Assembly (NCBI RefSeq): GCF_004770895.1
Contig: NZ_RQHS01000019.1
Coordinates: 434,001 to 498,000, forward strand
Direction of reading: 5' to 3'
Origin: Leptospira dzoumogneensis
GTDB lineage: Bacteria; Spirochaetota; Leptospiria; Leptospirales; Leptospiraceae
DNA length: 64,000 nucleotides
Below, piece after piece: positions 1-8,751 of this stretch. The notes below the pieces were generated by a model, which ran no database searches, was not told the origin of the DNA, and saw only the letters and a list, made by a program, of their open reading frames with translations. The stretch's first letter is position 1; the number at the start of each line of letters is the position of its first letter. Position numbers and translations under genes: made by a program.

Positions 1-212
1 GAAAATGCTTTTTCGATCTTGTTAGAAAGTCCGCTCGCATCATGTGAAGAAGAGATGATCGCAACTCTAGTTTGAGGCACTCCCTTAGTAGTGAATGCAA
101 TTCCTAATACACCTGCGATCGCGATAGGAAATATGAATGCCCAGAAAAGAATCCCTGGTTCTCTATAAAATTCTTTTAATTGAATCGTGACTAAATGATA
201 GATTTGTTTCAT
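1..212 (-). CDS. ABC-2 type transporter permease, N-terminal fragment
   Basis: Integral membrane subunit of an ABC exporter; only the first about 70 codons are inside the window and the reading frame runs off the left edge. The visible N-terminus (MKQIYHLVTIQLKEFYREPG) is a short cytoplasmic lead followed by one hydrophobic segment at about residues 20-43, the usual beginning of ABC-2 permeases. The ATG at 212-210 overlaps the TGA of the upstream ATPase gene as ATGA, so the two are translationally coupled and presumably form one transporter. Substrate cannot be told from the sequence. The family assignment rests mainly on the ATPase neighbour. Confidence 0.75.
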   Translation of the reverse strand, partial: MKQIYHLVTIQLKEFYREPGILFWAFIFPIAIAGVLGIAFTTKGVPQTRVAIISSSHDASGLSNKIEKAF

Positions 213-1147
213 TCTTCCAACCCTCTTCCGGTCATGGAAAGGAATAAGTCGTCCAATGTCTTTTTATGACATTCCAGCTCTTTTAAAACGATACCTGATT
301 TAGAAAAAGAATCCAACATGGAAGGAAGATAATCGGTAATTCTTTCCACATTGATGCGGCCTTCTTTCATGTCGGAATTCCAACTGAATTTGAATTTTCC
401 TTTTTCAGGAAGATAGGAACTCGGATCAGTTCCATTCTCCAAAGAGAAACGAACAATTTCTCCACCGCCTAGTTTTCCTAAAAGATCTGATAAGGTTCCT
501 TGGTCCAAAATACGGCCCTTATCCATTACTATGATCCTTTCGCAGAGAACTTCCGCTTCTTCCATATAATGAGTAGTAAGGATCATTGTAGTTCCATAAG
601 CTCTTAGATCTTCCAGGATTTTCCAGATATCTCTTCTCGCTCCCGGATCTAAACCTGTAGTAGGCTCATCTAAAAAAAGAATTTCGGGTTTATTCATGAT
701 AGAAACACCCAATGCCAATCTTTGTCTTTGGCCTCCGGATAAACTATTCACGAATGATTTATTTTTTTCAGTAAGTCTGGTGAGTTCTAAAATTTCATGA
801 AGTCTGGATTCAGGCGCCTTATAAAAACTTCCGAATAATTTCAGAGTTTCCCAAACAGTGGCTCTATCCATAAATCTGGTTTCTTGCAAAGCGAGACCAA
901 TATTACTTCTTAAAAATGTTTCGCTCTCTTTCCAGCTTGTTCCTAAAATTTGGATCTTTCCTGAATCAGGAAATTGTATACCTTCCAACATTTCGATCAG
1001 AGTTGTTTTACCGGCGCCGTTCGGCCCAAGCAAACCTACGAACTCTCCCTTTTTAATTTCCAGAGAAAGATCGCTGACGGCGGTTACATCTTTGAATTTT
1101 TTAGTTACATTAGATACCGAGATGATCGGGTTTTGAATTTTATCCAC
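209..1147 (-). CDS. ABC transporter ATP-binding protein
   Basis: ATPase subunit of an ABC exporter. It shows Walker A GPNGAGKTT at residues 41-49, the signature LSGGQ at 136-140, Walker B ILFLDEP at 156-162 and the H-loop histidine at 193 in TTHYMEEAE. At 312 aa it has the usual length of the DrrA/CcmA-like drug- or lipid-export class, with an additional about 100-residue C-terminal domain after the nucleotide-binding domain. It lies 33 bases after the patatin-like gene and overlaps the permease start by 4 bases, so patatin, ATPase and permease may be cotranscribed. The substrate is unknown. Confidence 0.9.
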   Translation of the reverse strand: MDKIQNPIISVSNVTKKFKDVTAVSDLSLEIKKGEFVGLLGPNGAGKTTLIEMLEGIQFPDSGKIQILGTSWKESETFLRSNIGLALQETRFMDRATVWETLKLFGSFYKAPESRLHEILELTRLTEKNKSFVNSLSGGQRQRLALGVSIMNKPEILFLDEPTTGLDPGARRDIWKILEDLRAYGTTMILTTHYMEEAEVLCERIIVMDKGRILDQGTLSDLLGKLGGGEIVRFSLENGTDPSSYLPEKGKFKFSWNSDMKEGRINVERITDYLPSMLDSFSKSGIVLKELECHKKTLDDLFLSMTGRGLEE

Positions 1148-1180
1148 AGTACAACCTGAAGATCATGATTTAAAATCGGT

Positions 1181-2182
1181 TTAATTCTTACGAAGCTTTT
1201 CCGCTTTTTTCACCCAATCTTTTTTAAGATATTCTAGGATCTGATCCTTCTTCTTTAATGCGTCCGATTTTCCCATCTCGTAAGCTTCTCTTACACCTTT
1301 TGCATTTGTGTAATCGAAAGAAGTGATCGGAAGTTGTTTAGAAGGAGTTACTAAAAAACAACGATCCAATAAATGAGGATCTTTTCCAACTATGGTAGTC
1401 GATTCGTAATGTATTCCGATAATTTTTGCATTGGGAGGAAATGCTTCTAAAAGTAAATTATTGGTGAGTCCTCCATCCAAATAATATTCCTTTCCATGGT
1501 TCTGAAAAGAAACAATAGGAGGAATAGAAGAAGAGTTCATAATGATCTGTTCTATCACGCTCGGATCCCTGAAATCCGCTTCGGTAAAAAGAACTTCTTT
1601 CATATTCCAATTTCTTAAAACACGAAATGTTCTTTCTGTATAGAGTCCCTTATTACGGTCCCTTTCATCTTCTAAAAATGCTTTTCCTGTTTCTGCGATC
1701 AGCCTTGCGAGCCTGAATGTGTTCTTATTGGAATCATCTTTAGGAAATGCTTTGATCGTATGAATAAAAACTTTTGCTCCTGAACGGATGATTTTATCGA
1801 AGTCCATTCCGAATCGGATCGTCCTGCGATACATATCTTCATGAGGAAACGCCTTCTCTCCGCTGAATAAACGAGTGAAATAAAAATTACGAGGGTTCTT
1901 GCGGACTATTCTTTCAAAAAAGGAAACTGATTCTTCTTCCGTTTCGCAGAGAAGAGAAAGAACCATTGCGGCTCCCGCAGAAACTCCGGACACTTGTCTG
2001 AGTTTTAATCCCCAGGTTTTTAATTCATGACCAAAGCCCAAACCGTAGAATGCCTTACAACCACCGCCTGCGATCGCAAAACAGATCTCATCTTCTAACC
2101 AAATCCCTTGCAGTACCTCGCCGAATTTGGAACCAGGATCTGACTTTTTAGAAGGAAGTTCGTATTCATCTATGATAGGCAT
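1181..2182 (-). CDS. Patatin-like phospholipase
   Basis: Predicted serine lipid hydrolase with a Ser-Asp catalytic dyad. The oxyanion-hole loop GGGCKAF is at residues 39-45, the nucleophile elbow GVSAG gives Ser68, and the dyad aspartate is Asp236 in LDGGLTNN. The length, 333 aa, is typical of bacterial patatins. There is no signal peptide, so the enzyme is probably cytoplasmic or peripheral to the inner membrane. It sits directly upstream of an ABC exporter on the same strand with a 33-base gap. A link to lipid turnover coupled to export is inference only. Confidence 0.88.
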   Translation of the reverse strand: MPIIDEYELPSKKSDPGSKFGEVLQGIWLEDEICFAIAGGGCKAFYGLGFGHELKTWGLKLRQVSGVSAGAAMVLSLLCETEEESVSFFERIVRKNPRNFYFTRLFSGEKAFPHEDMYRRTIRFGMDFDKIIRSGAKVFIHTIKAFPKDDSNKNTFRLARLIAETGKAFLEDERDRNKGLYTERTFRVLRNWNMKEVLFTEADFRDPSVIEQIIMNSSSIPPIVSFQNHGKEYYLDGGLTNNLLLEAFPPNAKIIGIHYESTTIVGKDPHLLDRCFLVTPSKQLPITSFDYTNAKGVREAYEMGKSDALKKKDQILEYLKKDWVKKAEKLRKN

Positions 2183-2252
2183 TTCATTTCTCCGGAGTCC
2201 TGCCCCTTATGACCATTTTCCAATTTCAGATCGGAATTCTAAAAGTAAAAAA

Positions 2253-3440
2253 TCAAAGATCTAAAAGAACCAGGACCTCGAAATGTTTGGTTCTTGGAAA
2301 AAAATCCGTAAGTACGATTTCCTTCGGCTTATATCCGGAGTTCTTCAAGGTCCCAAGATCTCTTGCCAAGGTGCTTGGATTACAGCTAGAATAGATAACG
2401 CGAGAAGGTCGTAATCCATCCAAAAAATCTAATAGGGAAGAAGAAGCCCCGGCCCTCGGTGGATTTAGAATAGATAGTTCTGCGCCGAAAGAATCCAATT
2501 TTTTAGGCAGAGAAGAATTCAGATCCAATGTATGGAACTCTAAGTGAGAATAACCGATATTCTTTGCATTTTTTTCCGCTGCTTGGACGGAAGAGTTGGA
2601 CAACTCGTAACCGGAAAGACGACTCACTAAGTGACCGATCGCCAAACTGATCAGCCCGGCTCCTGAATAAAATTCTAATACAGGTCCGCAGTCCTTCGGT
2701 ATCCAAGAACGGATCTTTAACATCCATTCTTCCAAAAGAAAACGATTCACTTGGGTAAAACCTTCCGCCGGAATGGACCATTCTATTTTTTCAGGAAGAT
2801 AAGGACCTATCTTCACTTCTTTTTTATCATATTCTAAAATTTCTCCGGAAGAATATCGAAGTCTCCAATCTCCCTTTCTAGAAAACGTTTTCTTATTTGC
2901 TAAATTCTTTCTGACATACTCGTTCATCTCGGAAGGAAGATGTTTACAACCTTCTTTAGGAAAATGGACCAAGGAGTTTGAATTCTCCTTATAAAATCCT
3001 GCATTTGTTTTTCCTTTTTTGAATTCGATTTTGATCTGAGCAGTATTACGATAAGAGTTAGAAGGTCCGCTTAAAATTCCAATTTCAGGGATTTGGGAAG
3101 GATCCAATTTAGAAACGTATAAAAAAGAATCCGACAAAAGAGATTTTTTGATCTTTAGTTCTTCCTCATACGGAATATGGCGGTAAGAACATCCTCCACA
3201 TTCCGGAAATGCGGAACAATCTGACTCGATCCGAAGAGCGGAAATTTTTTCAGCAGATACGACGGTGCCCCAAATCAGTTTAGAATTTTCTTTATCAGTT
3301 CTGATCCGAACTGTTTCTCCAGGAACGGCAGCTTTTACAAAAACGGTTTTATTCTCCGCATGAGAAATACAAGTACCAAGATTCGCCCATTTCTCCACGA
3401 CCAATCCTGAAATTTCTCTACGGTTCTTTTCCGTACTCAT
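2253..3440 (-). CDS. 23S rRNA/tRNA m5U methyltransferase (TrmA/RlmD family)
   Basis: SAM-dependent RNA uracil-C5 methyltransferase. An N-terminal TRAM-like region (about residues 10-65) is followed by the iron-sulfur cysteines Cys75, Cys81, Cys84 and Cys165, the pattern of RlmD/RumA enzymes. The SAM domain has EFYSGAG at 256-262 and NPPRAG at 326-331. The catalytic nucleophile is Cys353 in the SSCNPSTLARD motif and the general base is Glu388 near the C-terminus. At 395 aa it is slightly shorter than E. coli RlmD (433 aa). The family is clear; whether it modifies 23S rRNA U1939, U747 or tRNA U54 cannot be decided here. It starts 55 bases from a tRNA gene on the other strand. Confidence 0.88.
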   Translation of the reverse strand: MSTEKNRREISGLVVEKWANLGTCISHAENKTVFVKAAVPGETVRIRTDKENSKLIWGTVVSAEKISALRIESDCSAFPECGGCSYRHIPYEEELKIKKSLLSDSFLYVSKLDPSQIPEIGILSGPSNSYRNTAQIKIEFKKGKTNAGFYKENSNSLVHFPKEGCKHLPSEMNEYVRKNLANKKTFSRKGDWRLRYSSGEILEYDKKEVKIGPYLPEKIEWSIPAEGFTQVNRFLLEEWMLKIRSWIPKDCGPVLEFYSGAGLISLAIGHLVSRLSGYELSNSSVQAAEKNAKNIGYSHLEFHTLDLNSSLPKKLDSFGAELSILNPPRAGASSSLLDFLDGLRPSRVIYSSCNPSTLARDLGTLKNSGYKPKEIVLTDFFPRTKHFEVLVLLDL

Positions 3441-3452
3441 AGGTAAATCACC

Positions 3453-3483
3453 TTGACAGGGTCCCCCATCTTGTCAGTAAAGT
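3453..3483 (+). promoter_or_regulatory. Candidate promoter of the tRNA-Ser pair
   Basis: A perfect TTGACA (3453-3458) lies 36 bases upstream of the first tRNA-Ser. A weak -10 (TAAAGT, 3478-3483) follows after 19 bases. The TGACA is mirrored by TGTCA at 3472-3476. The -35 match is strong and the -10 is poor, so this is only a candidate. Confidence 0.4.
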
Positions 3484-3494
3484 AATCCTTAACC

Positions 3495-3581
<87 letters not shown>

Positions 3582-3593
3582 TGGAACACTGCT

Positions 3594-3682
<89 letters not shown>

Positions 3683-3722
3683 AAAGTTCCAAACTCTCAC
3701 GCTGACCCCGAGAAATAAGAAG

Positions 3723-4169
3723 ATGTCTGACCAGAGATTCAACACCCGGGAATTCCTGGAAGAGACCAAGCGATTATTAGAGGGGGATAATTATCCCAAC
3801 TTATTCGCCGCCATTTCTTATATTCCTTTTTTAGGATGGGTCATTCCTTGGTTTTTTAGAAAAAAACAGGAAATTTGCAGATTTCATGCACTCCAAGCAA
3901 TCAAGTTAAATCTAGGATTCGTATTTTTATACTTGGTGGTTTGGTTCTTAAGAGAGTTCCCTATTTTAAGCACCATCTTAAAATGGATACATGCGAATCC
4001 TGTCGTGACCGACTTTATCAGCTATGTCGCATGGTTGGCTTTACTAGGTTACGGAATTTTAGGAGCCTTGCAAGCTTACCAAGGCAAACTGTTCGTATTA
4101 CCATTATTCCCGGAAATAGAGAATGAAGTTCGAAAAATACTCAGCAAAATTAGAGGAACTCAAGGCTAA
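3723..4169 (+). CDS. Tic20/DUF4870-like integral membrane protein
   Basis: Small membrane protein of 148 aa with about three to four hydrophobic segments. The order SYIPFLGWVIPWF, a charged turn RKKQEICRFHALQA and further hydrophobic helices matches the DUF4870/Tic20-like family, in which a conserved FHA motif follows the first helix. Molecular function is not known. It overlaps the next gene, which has a similar helix plan, by 47 bases, so the two look like a coupled pair. Both lie between tRNA genes. Confidence 0.7.
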   Translation: MSDQRFNTREFLEETKRLLEGDNYPNLFAAISYIPFLGWVIPWFFRKKQEICRFHALQAIKLNLGFVFLYLVVWFLREFPILSTILKWIHANPVVTDFISYVAWLALLGYGILGALQAYQGKLFVLPLFPEIENEVRKILSKIRGTQG

Positions 4170-4554
4170 GGCCTTCGCTTTTCTCACTCCTTACTGGAAC
4201 CAAGCCAAAACTTTTATTAACACCGAAAGATTTCGTATCTATTTGGTGACTCTTCCTTTATTCGGAAATTGGCTCATCGGATTTTCTTTCTACTCAAACG
4301 AAGCGGAAGTTTACAGACATTCTAAACTTTCTTTTTTAAACGTTTTATACTTCATCGCATTCTTAGTATTATCTTGGTTCTTCTCTATGATCCCGGTTGC
4401 TGGACCTTGGTTAGCGAATCTTGCTCATCTAGCAGGAGTGATTATCTATCTTGGCCTATCCGGTTTACTGCTATACAATTACACCAAGGGAAAAAAACTG
4501 GTCCCGAAACTTCCCCAAGAGCATTTAGAGCTTTTGGAAAAGAAATTCTTTTAA
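4123..4554 (+). CDS. Membrane protein, distant relative of its upstream neighbour
   Basis: A 143-aa protein with a charged N-terminal 35 residues and then about three hydrophobic segments. The motif order (LPLFGNWLIGF, then an acidic turn with VYRHSKLSFLN, then SMIPVAGPW) parallels the Tic20/DUF4870-like protein upstream, which suggests divergent duplication. The ATG lies 47 bases inside the upstream gene and is preceded by GGAAATAGAG. It ends 6 bases before tRNA-Arg. Function unknown; membrane location is clear from hydrophobicity. Confidence 0.68.
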   Translation: MKFEKYSAKLEELKAKAFAFLTPYWNQAKTFINTERFRIYLVTLPLFGNWLIGFSFYSNEAEVYRHSKLSFLNVLYFIAFLVLSWFFSMIPVAGPWLANLAHLAGVIIYLGLSGLLLYNYTKGKKLVPKLPQEHLELLEKKFF

Positions 4555-4560
4555 TCACCC

Positions 4561-4637
<77 letters not shown>

Positions 4638-4715
4638 ACTTCTTCTTTTCCCCATAAATTCTGACATTATGTCCCATATAGTTTAGAAAATATTCTGTAA
4701 ATTCTATCAGAAAAC

Positions 4716-4757
4716 TTGACTTTAATACTGAGTCTCAAAAACGATAGTTATAGAGAG
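4716..4757 (+). promoter_or_regulatory. Candidate promoter/operator of the Bfd-like gene
   Basis: TTGACT (4716-4721) is followed by the perfect 9-base dyad TGAGTCTCA (4729-4737) and then by CGATAGTTATAG as a loose -10 region. The dyad lies where a repressor bound between -35 and -10 would sit. Iron-responsive control would fit the product, but the site is not a recognisable Fur consensus. Confidence 0.35.
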
Positions 4758-4770
4758 ATCGGGAATCAGA

Positions 4771-4950
4771 ATGGAAAAGTGCCACTGTGCTCAAATCACA
4801 TTTGAAAAAATCGTAGAGACTGCTAAACAACAAGGGCAAGACTATCGTGAAGTGGTAAAAGCTTGCGGAGCTGCAGATACTTGCACAGCCTGCACTGATT
4901 ACCTAATCGCGTATTGCGAGCAGCATCTACAACTTGTCTCGGCCGGATAA
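4771..4950 (+). CDS. Bfd-like (2Fe-2S)-binding protein
   Basis: A 59-aa protein similar to bacterioferritin-associated ferredoxin. Its cysteines are in CHC at residues 4-6 and in a cluster CGAADTCTAC near the middle, giving the Cys pattern of the Fer2_BFD fold, with helical spacing between. Such domains accept or donate electrons; Bfd proper reduces and mobilises iron from bacterioferritin. No bacterioferritin gene is in the window. The stop lies 17 bases inside the WbuC cupin gene that follows. It is an obvious reading frame with start ATG at 4771, although short. Confidence 0.75.
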   Translation: MEKCHCAQITFEKIVETAKQQGQDYREVVKACGAADTCTACTDYLIAYCEQHLQLVSAG

Positions 4951-5410
4951 ATTACTCATCGATCAGGAGTTATTCGATAAACTCCTTCCACTTGCTTCCT
5001 CTTCCGCTAGAGGAAGAACCAATCATAACTTCCACGAACTACTAGAACCTTATCAGAGATTTCTGAACGTACTTACCAAGGACACTTACGTCCAAGCGCA
5101 TCGTCACAAAAATCCTCCTAAACCTGAGACCTTTTTAGTGCTAAAAGGAAAACTAGGCTTCCTCCTTTTCGAAGAAGATGGTACTGTCAGAGACAAACAT
5201 ATCCTGAGTTCGGACGGACCGGTCTATGGGATAGATATTCTTCCGGGAGTGTACCATACATTGGTCTGCCTTACGGAAACCTGTATCTGCTTTGAAGGAA
5301 AATCAGGACCGTACGATCCGACCACCGACAAAGAATTCGCCTCTTGGGCTCCACCGGAGAACAGTGAAGGCAAAATTCAATATCTGGATTTTCTCAGATC
5401 TCTTTTCTAA
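4934..5410 (+). CDS. WbuC family cupin-fold metalloprotein
   Basis: A single-domain cupin of 158 aa. The N-terminal part (DQELFDKLLPLASSSARGRT) and the central metal-site region VQAHRHKNPPKPETFLVLKG match the WbuC family, named after genes in O-antigen clusters; the second half carries the DILPGVYHTL strand with the last metal-ligand histidine. The catalytic role of the family is not settled. The start is TTG at 4934, inside the Bfd-like gene, so the two are coupled. No polysaccharide genes are adjacent here. The call rests on motif resemblance. Confidence 0.8.
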   Translation: MSRPDKLLIDQELFDKLLPLASSSARGRTNHNFHELLEPYQRFLNVLTKDTYVQAHRHKNPPKPETFLVLKGKLGFLLFEEDGTVRDKHILSSDGPVYGIDILPGVYHTLVCLTETCICFEGKSGPYDPTTDKEFASWAPPENSEGKIQYLDFLRSLF

Positions 5411-5464
5411 AATCAGAAACGATATAGTCGCGATGCTCCTGAAGCCCGCGGAGCGGACTATGAA

Positions 5465-5641
5465 TCAAGGTTTCTGATCGAAAATATCCTCGTACAATTC
5501 CCGGATCTTTTTCAAATTTCTTCCCGGCGGGGAAGGAAATGGAATGATCCTGCCTAGATTTTTCGCCGTACCGGTTTCTTTTATATCTTCCGATTCTTTA
5601 TGATTATGTCTGTTTAAAGGGGGGAGATTTTCTCTCTCCAT
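5465..5641 (-). CDS. Small hypothetical protein (58 aa)
   Basis: Reading frame starting MERENLPPLNRHNHKESE and ending YEDIFDQKP, with no membrane segment or known motif. ATG at 5641-5639 is preceded by GAAGGAATAAGTT, a good ribosome-binding site at normal spacing, which is the main reason to call it. It is strongly charged with a PFPSPPG turn in the middle. It occupies most of an otherwise empty interval between two plus-strand genes. Function unknown. Confidence 0.5.
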   Translation of the reverse strand: MERENLPPLNRHNHKESEDIKETGTAKNLGRIIPFPSPPGRNLKKIRELYEDIFDQKP

Positions 5642-5850
5642 AACTTATTCCTTCGGAAAATCGAAGTCCTAAATTCAGTGACATTCGCTAGATTTTTTAA
5701 AAACGAAATCAGAAAATCCGGTTTGAAATTTACGAAAACTGTTGCCATAGTATTTTCCCAGGCAAACATGCGAATGGTTTGAAAGGATTTTGCTTTTAGG
5801 CGATTCCGATCATATCCTATTCGAACTTCCCCTTAACGGAAAGGAAAAGT

Positions 5851-6129
5851 ATGCCTGAATTCGATCAAATCGATCTGTTCAACTATGCCGCTTACGGCAA
5901 TGAAGACGATCCTCAATGGGACGATATACGTAATTATATTCGCTCAAATGCCAACGCTTCGAAGGAATATGAGGAGATCAAAAAAAATCTCACGAATGTT
6001 CAGCCGAAACGAAAACAAAAAGATTTCGGAAGACTCCGACAAGAGGTAAAGTCCTCCGATGCGGATCCAAATTCTAATAAGCCTGCTGGACAGGATAAAA
6101 AATGGTGGAGCGTTTTCTTAGGAGAATAG
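5851..6129 (+). CDS. Hypothetical protein, acidic N-half and basic C-half
   Basis: A 92-aa soluble protein. The first 45 residues are acidic and look helical (DLFNYAAYGNEDDPQWDDI), the rest is lysine-rich and ends in a tryptophan pair (KKWWSVFLGE). The N-terminal layout vaguely recalls anti-sigma-factor N-domains, but no zinc ligands are present and I do not claim that function. A good ribosome-binding site (GGAAAGGAAAAGT) precedes the ATG. The acyltransferase gene starts 19 bases later, so they are probably cotranscribed. Confidence 0.7.
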   Translation: MPEFDQIDLFNYAAYGNEDDPQWDDIRNYIRSNANASKEYEEIKKNLTNVQPKRKQKDFGRLRQEVKSSDADPNSNKPAGQDKKWWSVFLGE

Positions 6130-6148
6130 TCGCTTAGGAAGGTTGACC

Positions 6149-6859
6149 GTGGAGAAAGAAGCAAAAACATATCTTCGGATCAAAAATTTCGTGGCTCCCT
6201 TTATAGGTTTGGCCGTGGATATTACCGCGTACGGAACCGAAAATATAATCACTAACGGTAAGGTAATTCTTACCTGCAATCATAGATCCGATATGGATCC
6301 GTTCATTCTTTCCTACACTTTTCCTAGATTCATTTCTTGGATCGCTGCAGAATACACTTTCAGAATTCCTATCTTCCGAGACCTTGCAAAGATCGCAGGC
6401 GGGATACCGATGTCTATAGACGGAAATATTTCCATCGGTTCTATTAAGATGATCCAACAGGTTTTTAAAAAGGGAGAGACCCTAGGAATTTTCCCGGAAG
6501 GCCATGACTATATGGTCAAAAACGATTTTAAATCCGGAATGGTGGACTTTCATTCAGGATTCGCAGCATTCTCCATTCGCAACAAAGTGGATATTCTTCC
6601 TTCCGTAATCATACCTGTAGAGGAATCTTATTCGGATATCCCGATACCGCCTATCGTTCGAAGCTTTATGGGAATGCCTAAAGAAGTATGTGATATCAAA
6701 AAGCGTGCGATCTACAAAAAGGTAAAAGTGATCTACGGAGAAAAAGTAGATCATAGGGAATTTCTTTCAGGAACCTTAGAGGAGAATATGAAACAACTCT
6801 CCGATGTGGTTAGAACTAGAATGATCGCATTACAAGAAGGTCAGTACGCGGAAGCTTAA
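6149..6859 (+). CDS. Lysophospholipid acyltransferase (PlsC-like)
   Basis: Membrane-associated acyltransferase of the PlsC superfamily, expected to move an acyl chain onto a lysophosphatidate-type lipid. It has the HX4D motif (NHRSDMD, about residues 44-50) and the FPEG substrate motif (IFPEGHDYM, about 115-123), with GGIPMSIDG between. I prefer GTG at 6149 over the TTG at 6143, because AGGAAGG (6136-6142) is then 6 bases upstream rather than abutting the start. This gives 236 aa. The gene ends in a 4-base tail-to-tail overlap with dapF. Confidence 0.87.
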   Translation: MEKEAKTYLRIKNFVAPFIGLAVDITAYGTENIITNGKVILTCNHRSDMDPFILSYTFPRFISWIAAEYTFRIPIFRDLAKIAGGIPMSIDGNISIGSIKMIQQVFKKGETLGIFPEGHDYMVKNDFKSGMVDFHSGFAAFSIRNKVDILPSVIIPVEESYSDIPIPPIVRSFMGMPKEVCDIKKRAIYKKVKVIYGEKVDHREFLSGTLEENMKQLSDVVRTRMIALQEGQYAEA

Positions 6860-7725
6860 ACTTCCACGACTCCACTAAATACTTCCGTAGCAGGACCGGT
6901 CATTAACACATGGCCTGATTCCAGCAACTGAACTCTTAAGGTCCCGCCTCTTAGATCTATACGAACATCTTTTCCTGTTTTACCATTTAGGTGAGAAGCT
7001 GTCATCACAGCGCAGGCGCCTGTTCCACAAGCCAATGTTTCTCCAGCGCCTCTTTCCCAAGTTCTTTGGTATAAATGATCTTTTCCTCTTAAGGATACGA
7101 ATTCAACATTCACTCTGCGGGGAAATAGTTCCGTATGATTTTCGATCAATGGACCGATCTCTCTGACTGGGAATTGATCCGGATCTTCTACATAAATAAT
7201 GCAGTGTGGATTTCCCATACTTACAACGCTGAATTTTAGATTATAAGAAGAATAACCTGGCAACCCGCTTAAGAAGGAAAGAGGTTGTTCTAAGATCGGA
7301 TTTTCATTCTCCCATTTAACAGGGATTAAAGAAGGAACTAAGATCGGTTTTCCCATATCCACGGAAACCTGTTCCACTTTGCCGCTTCCGTTTACTTTAA
7401 GGTCTAATTCTAAAATTCCGGCCCCGGTTTCTATCTTAGGTTGTTTTTTATTCGTAAGACCGTGATCGAAAACATATTTTCCGACGCAACGGATCCCATT
7501 CCCGCACATCTCGGAGGAAGAACCATCCGCATTGTACATATCCATTTGGAAATCGCCTTTATTGGATGCGCGAATAAAGATCACTCCATCACCTCCGATC
7601 CCGAAATTACGGTCGGAAAGTTTTTGGATCTGCTCCGGGCTCAGACGTAAATCGTCTTTAGTCGCATCCACATATACGTAATCGTTTCCGATCCCTTCCA
7701 TCTTGGTAAAATGTACTTTAGCCAA
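6856..7725 (-). CDS. dapF: Diaminopimelate epimerase
   Basis: Interconverts LL- and meso-diaminopimelate for lysine and peptidoglycan synthesis, in the cytosol. Both catalytic cysteines of this cofactor-independent racemase are present: Cys74 in MCGNGIRC and Cys233 in LACGTGACA. The N-terminal [12 protein letters not shown] and the [13 protein letters not shown] loop are family signatures. The length is 289 aa, normal for DapF. It is a single gene, convergent with the acyltransferase and divergent from the methyltransferase. Confidence 0.96.
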   Translation of the reverse strand: MAKVHFTKMEGIGNDYVYVDATKDDLRLSPEQIQKLSDRNFGIGGDGVIFIRASNKGDFQMDMYNADGSSSEMCGNGIRCVGKYVFDHGLTNKKQPKIETGAGILELDLKVNGSGKVEQVSVDMGKPILVPSLIPVKWENENPILEQPLSFLSGLPGYSSYNLKFSVVSMGNPHCIIYVEDPDQFPVREIGPLIENHTELFPRRVNVEFVSLRGKDHLYQRTWERGAGETLACGTGACAVMTASHLNGKTGKDVRIDLRGGTLRVQLLESGHVLMTGPATEVFSGVVEV

Positions 7726-7877
7726 ACGAATCTCCTAATCAAACCTGAGAGGTTGTTTCCATGCTTCCAATGGGACCTTCTGCAGAAAATCCAAAAAGCC
7801 CCTAATACTCTTTGTTTTTTACTGGAATTTAAAGACTCGCCCCGAAGGATAAAACTATCAACTAAACGGAACTCCCT

Positions 7878-8738
7878 TTGAACCAGACCTGTTATCTTTG
7901 CGGAAGCCAGAAAAACAAAACCTTATTCGTCGAAAACGGAATCCCAATCGTGCGTTGTTTGAATTGCAGTCACGCATTCTCCACTTACGAACAAGACGAA
8001 CATTACGAAGGATACTGGGACGACGAAACCGGTTATGATTTAGACTGGTGGGATGTGGCTCATAGAGACATCTATAAAGACTTCATAGGCAAATTTCTTT
8101 CGGCTCCTAAGGGAAGAATTTTAGACGTGGGCTGCGGACTTGGCTTCTTCGTAAAAACGATCGGAACTTCAAGACCAGGCTGGGAAGCGGTTGGTTACGA
8201 GATCTCCGAAAAAGCGGTCAAATTCGCGAGAGAAAAGAACGGACTCAAACAAGTATTTCCCGGGATCGTTCAGGACAGCGGACTTCCAAAAGAAAGTTTT
8301 GATATCATCACTCTTTGGGACGTGATTGAACATATCCCTAAACCGCATAGCCTCATCCAATATCTGTTCGGGCTTTTGAAACCGGGTGGATTCTTATTCG
8401 TCCAAACTCCCAATTTCCCGGTCCAGCTATTCAAAGCAAAATTGAAAGTTGCCTTAAAAGGTATGCAAGAAGGCGGACATTACCTAGAAGCAAAAGATCA
8501 TATCAACGATTATACGGAAAAGACCTTGGGACTTCTGGCAGAACAATGCGGATTCTCCTCTGTAGAATTTTCCATCTTAAAACCGATCGCTTCCGTGTCC
8601 GGGGTTTCCGGCCCTAAAGCAAAATTAGGGATCTTCTTGAAGAAGACATTCTATTACGGAACCCTAATGCTTTGGTATCTAACATTCAAACAAGTGAATC
8701 TAAATCTGACCTTGTTTGCTTTGCTAAAGAAAAAGTAA
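7878..8738 (+). CDS. Class I SAM methyltransferase with N-terminal zinc knuckle
   Basis: A 286-aa protein. Its N-terminus has two CxxC pairs (CYLCGS and CLNCSH) forming a probable zinc ribbon, followed by a Rossmann methyltransferase domain with motif I ILDVGCGLGFF at about residues 81-91 and the acidic post-II LWDVIEHI. The C-terminal about 40 residues are hydrophobic and may associate with the membrane. This architecture is common in enzymes that methylate sugars, lipids or isoprenoids, but the substrate is unknown. The start is TTG at 7878 because no better codon precedes the zinc pair. Confidence 0.82.
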   Translation: MNQTCYLCGSQKNKTLFVENGIPIVRCLNCSHAFSTYEQDEHYEGYWDDETGYDLDWWDVAHRDIYKDFIGKFLSAPKGRILDVGCGLGFFVKTIGTSRPGWEAVGYEISEKAVKFAREKNGLKQVFPGIVQDSGLPKESFDIITLWDVIEHIPKPHSLIQYLFGLLKPGGFLFVQTPNFPVQLFKAKLKVALKGMQEGGHYLEAKDHINDYTEKTLGLLAEQCGFSSVEFSILKPIASVSGVSGPKAKLGIFLKKTFYYGTLMLWYLTFKQVNLNLTLFALLKKK

Positions 8739-8751
8739 TCGTTTTAAAAGT

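Noticed and set aside
5742..5765. Loose dyad TTGCC-N14-GGCAA upstream of the gene at 5851
   Set aside because: Short arms with a long spacer, easily found by chance.
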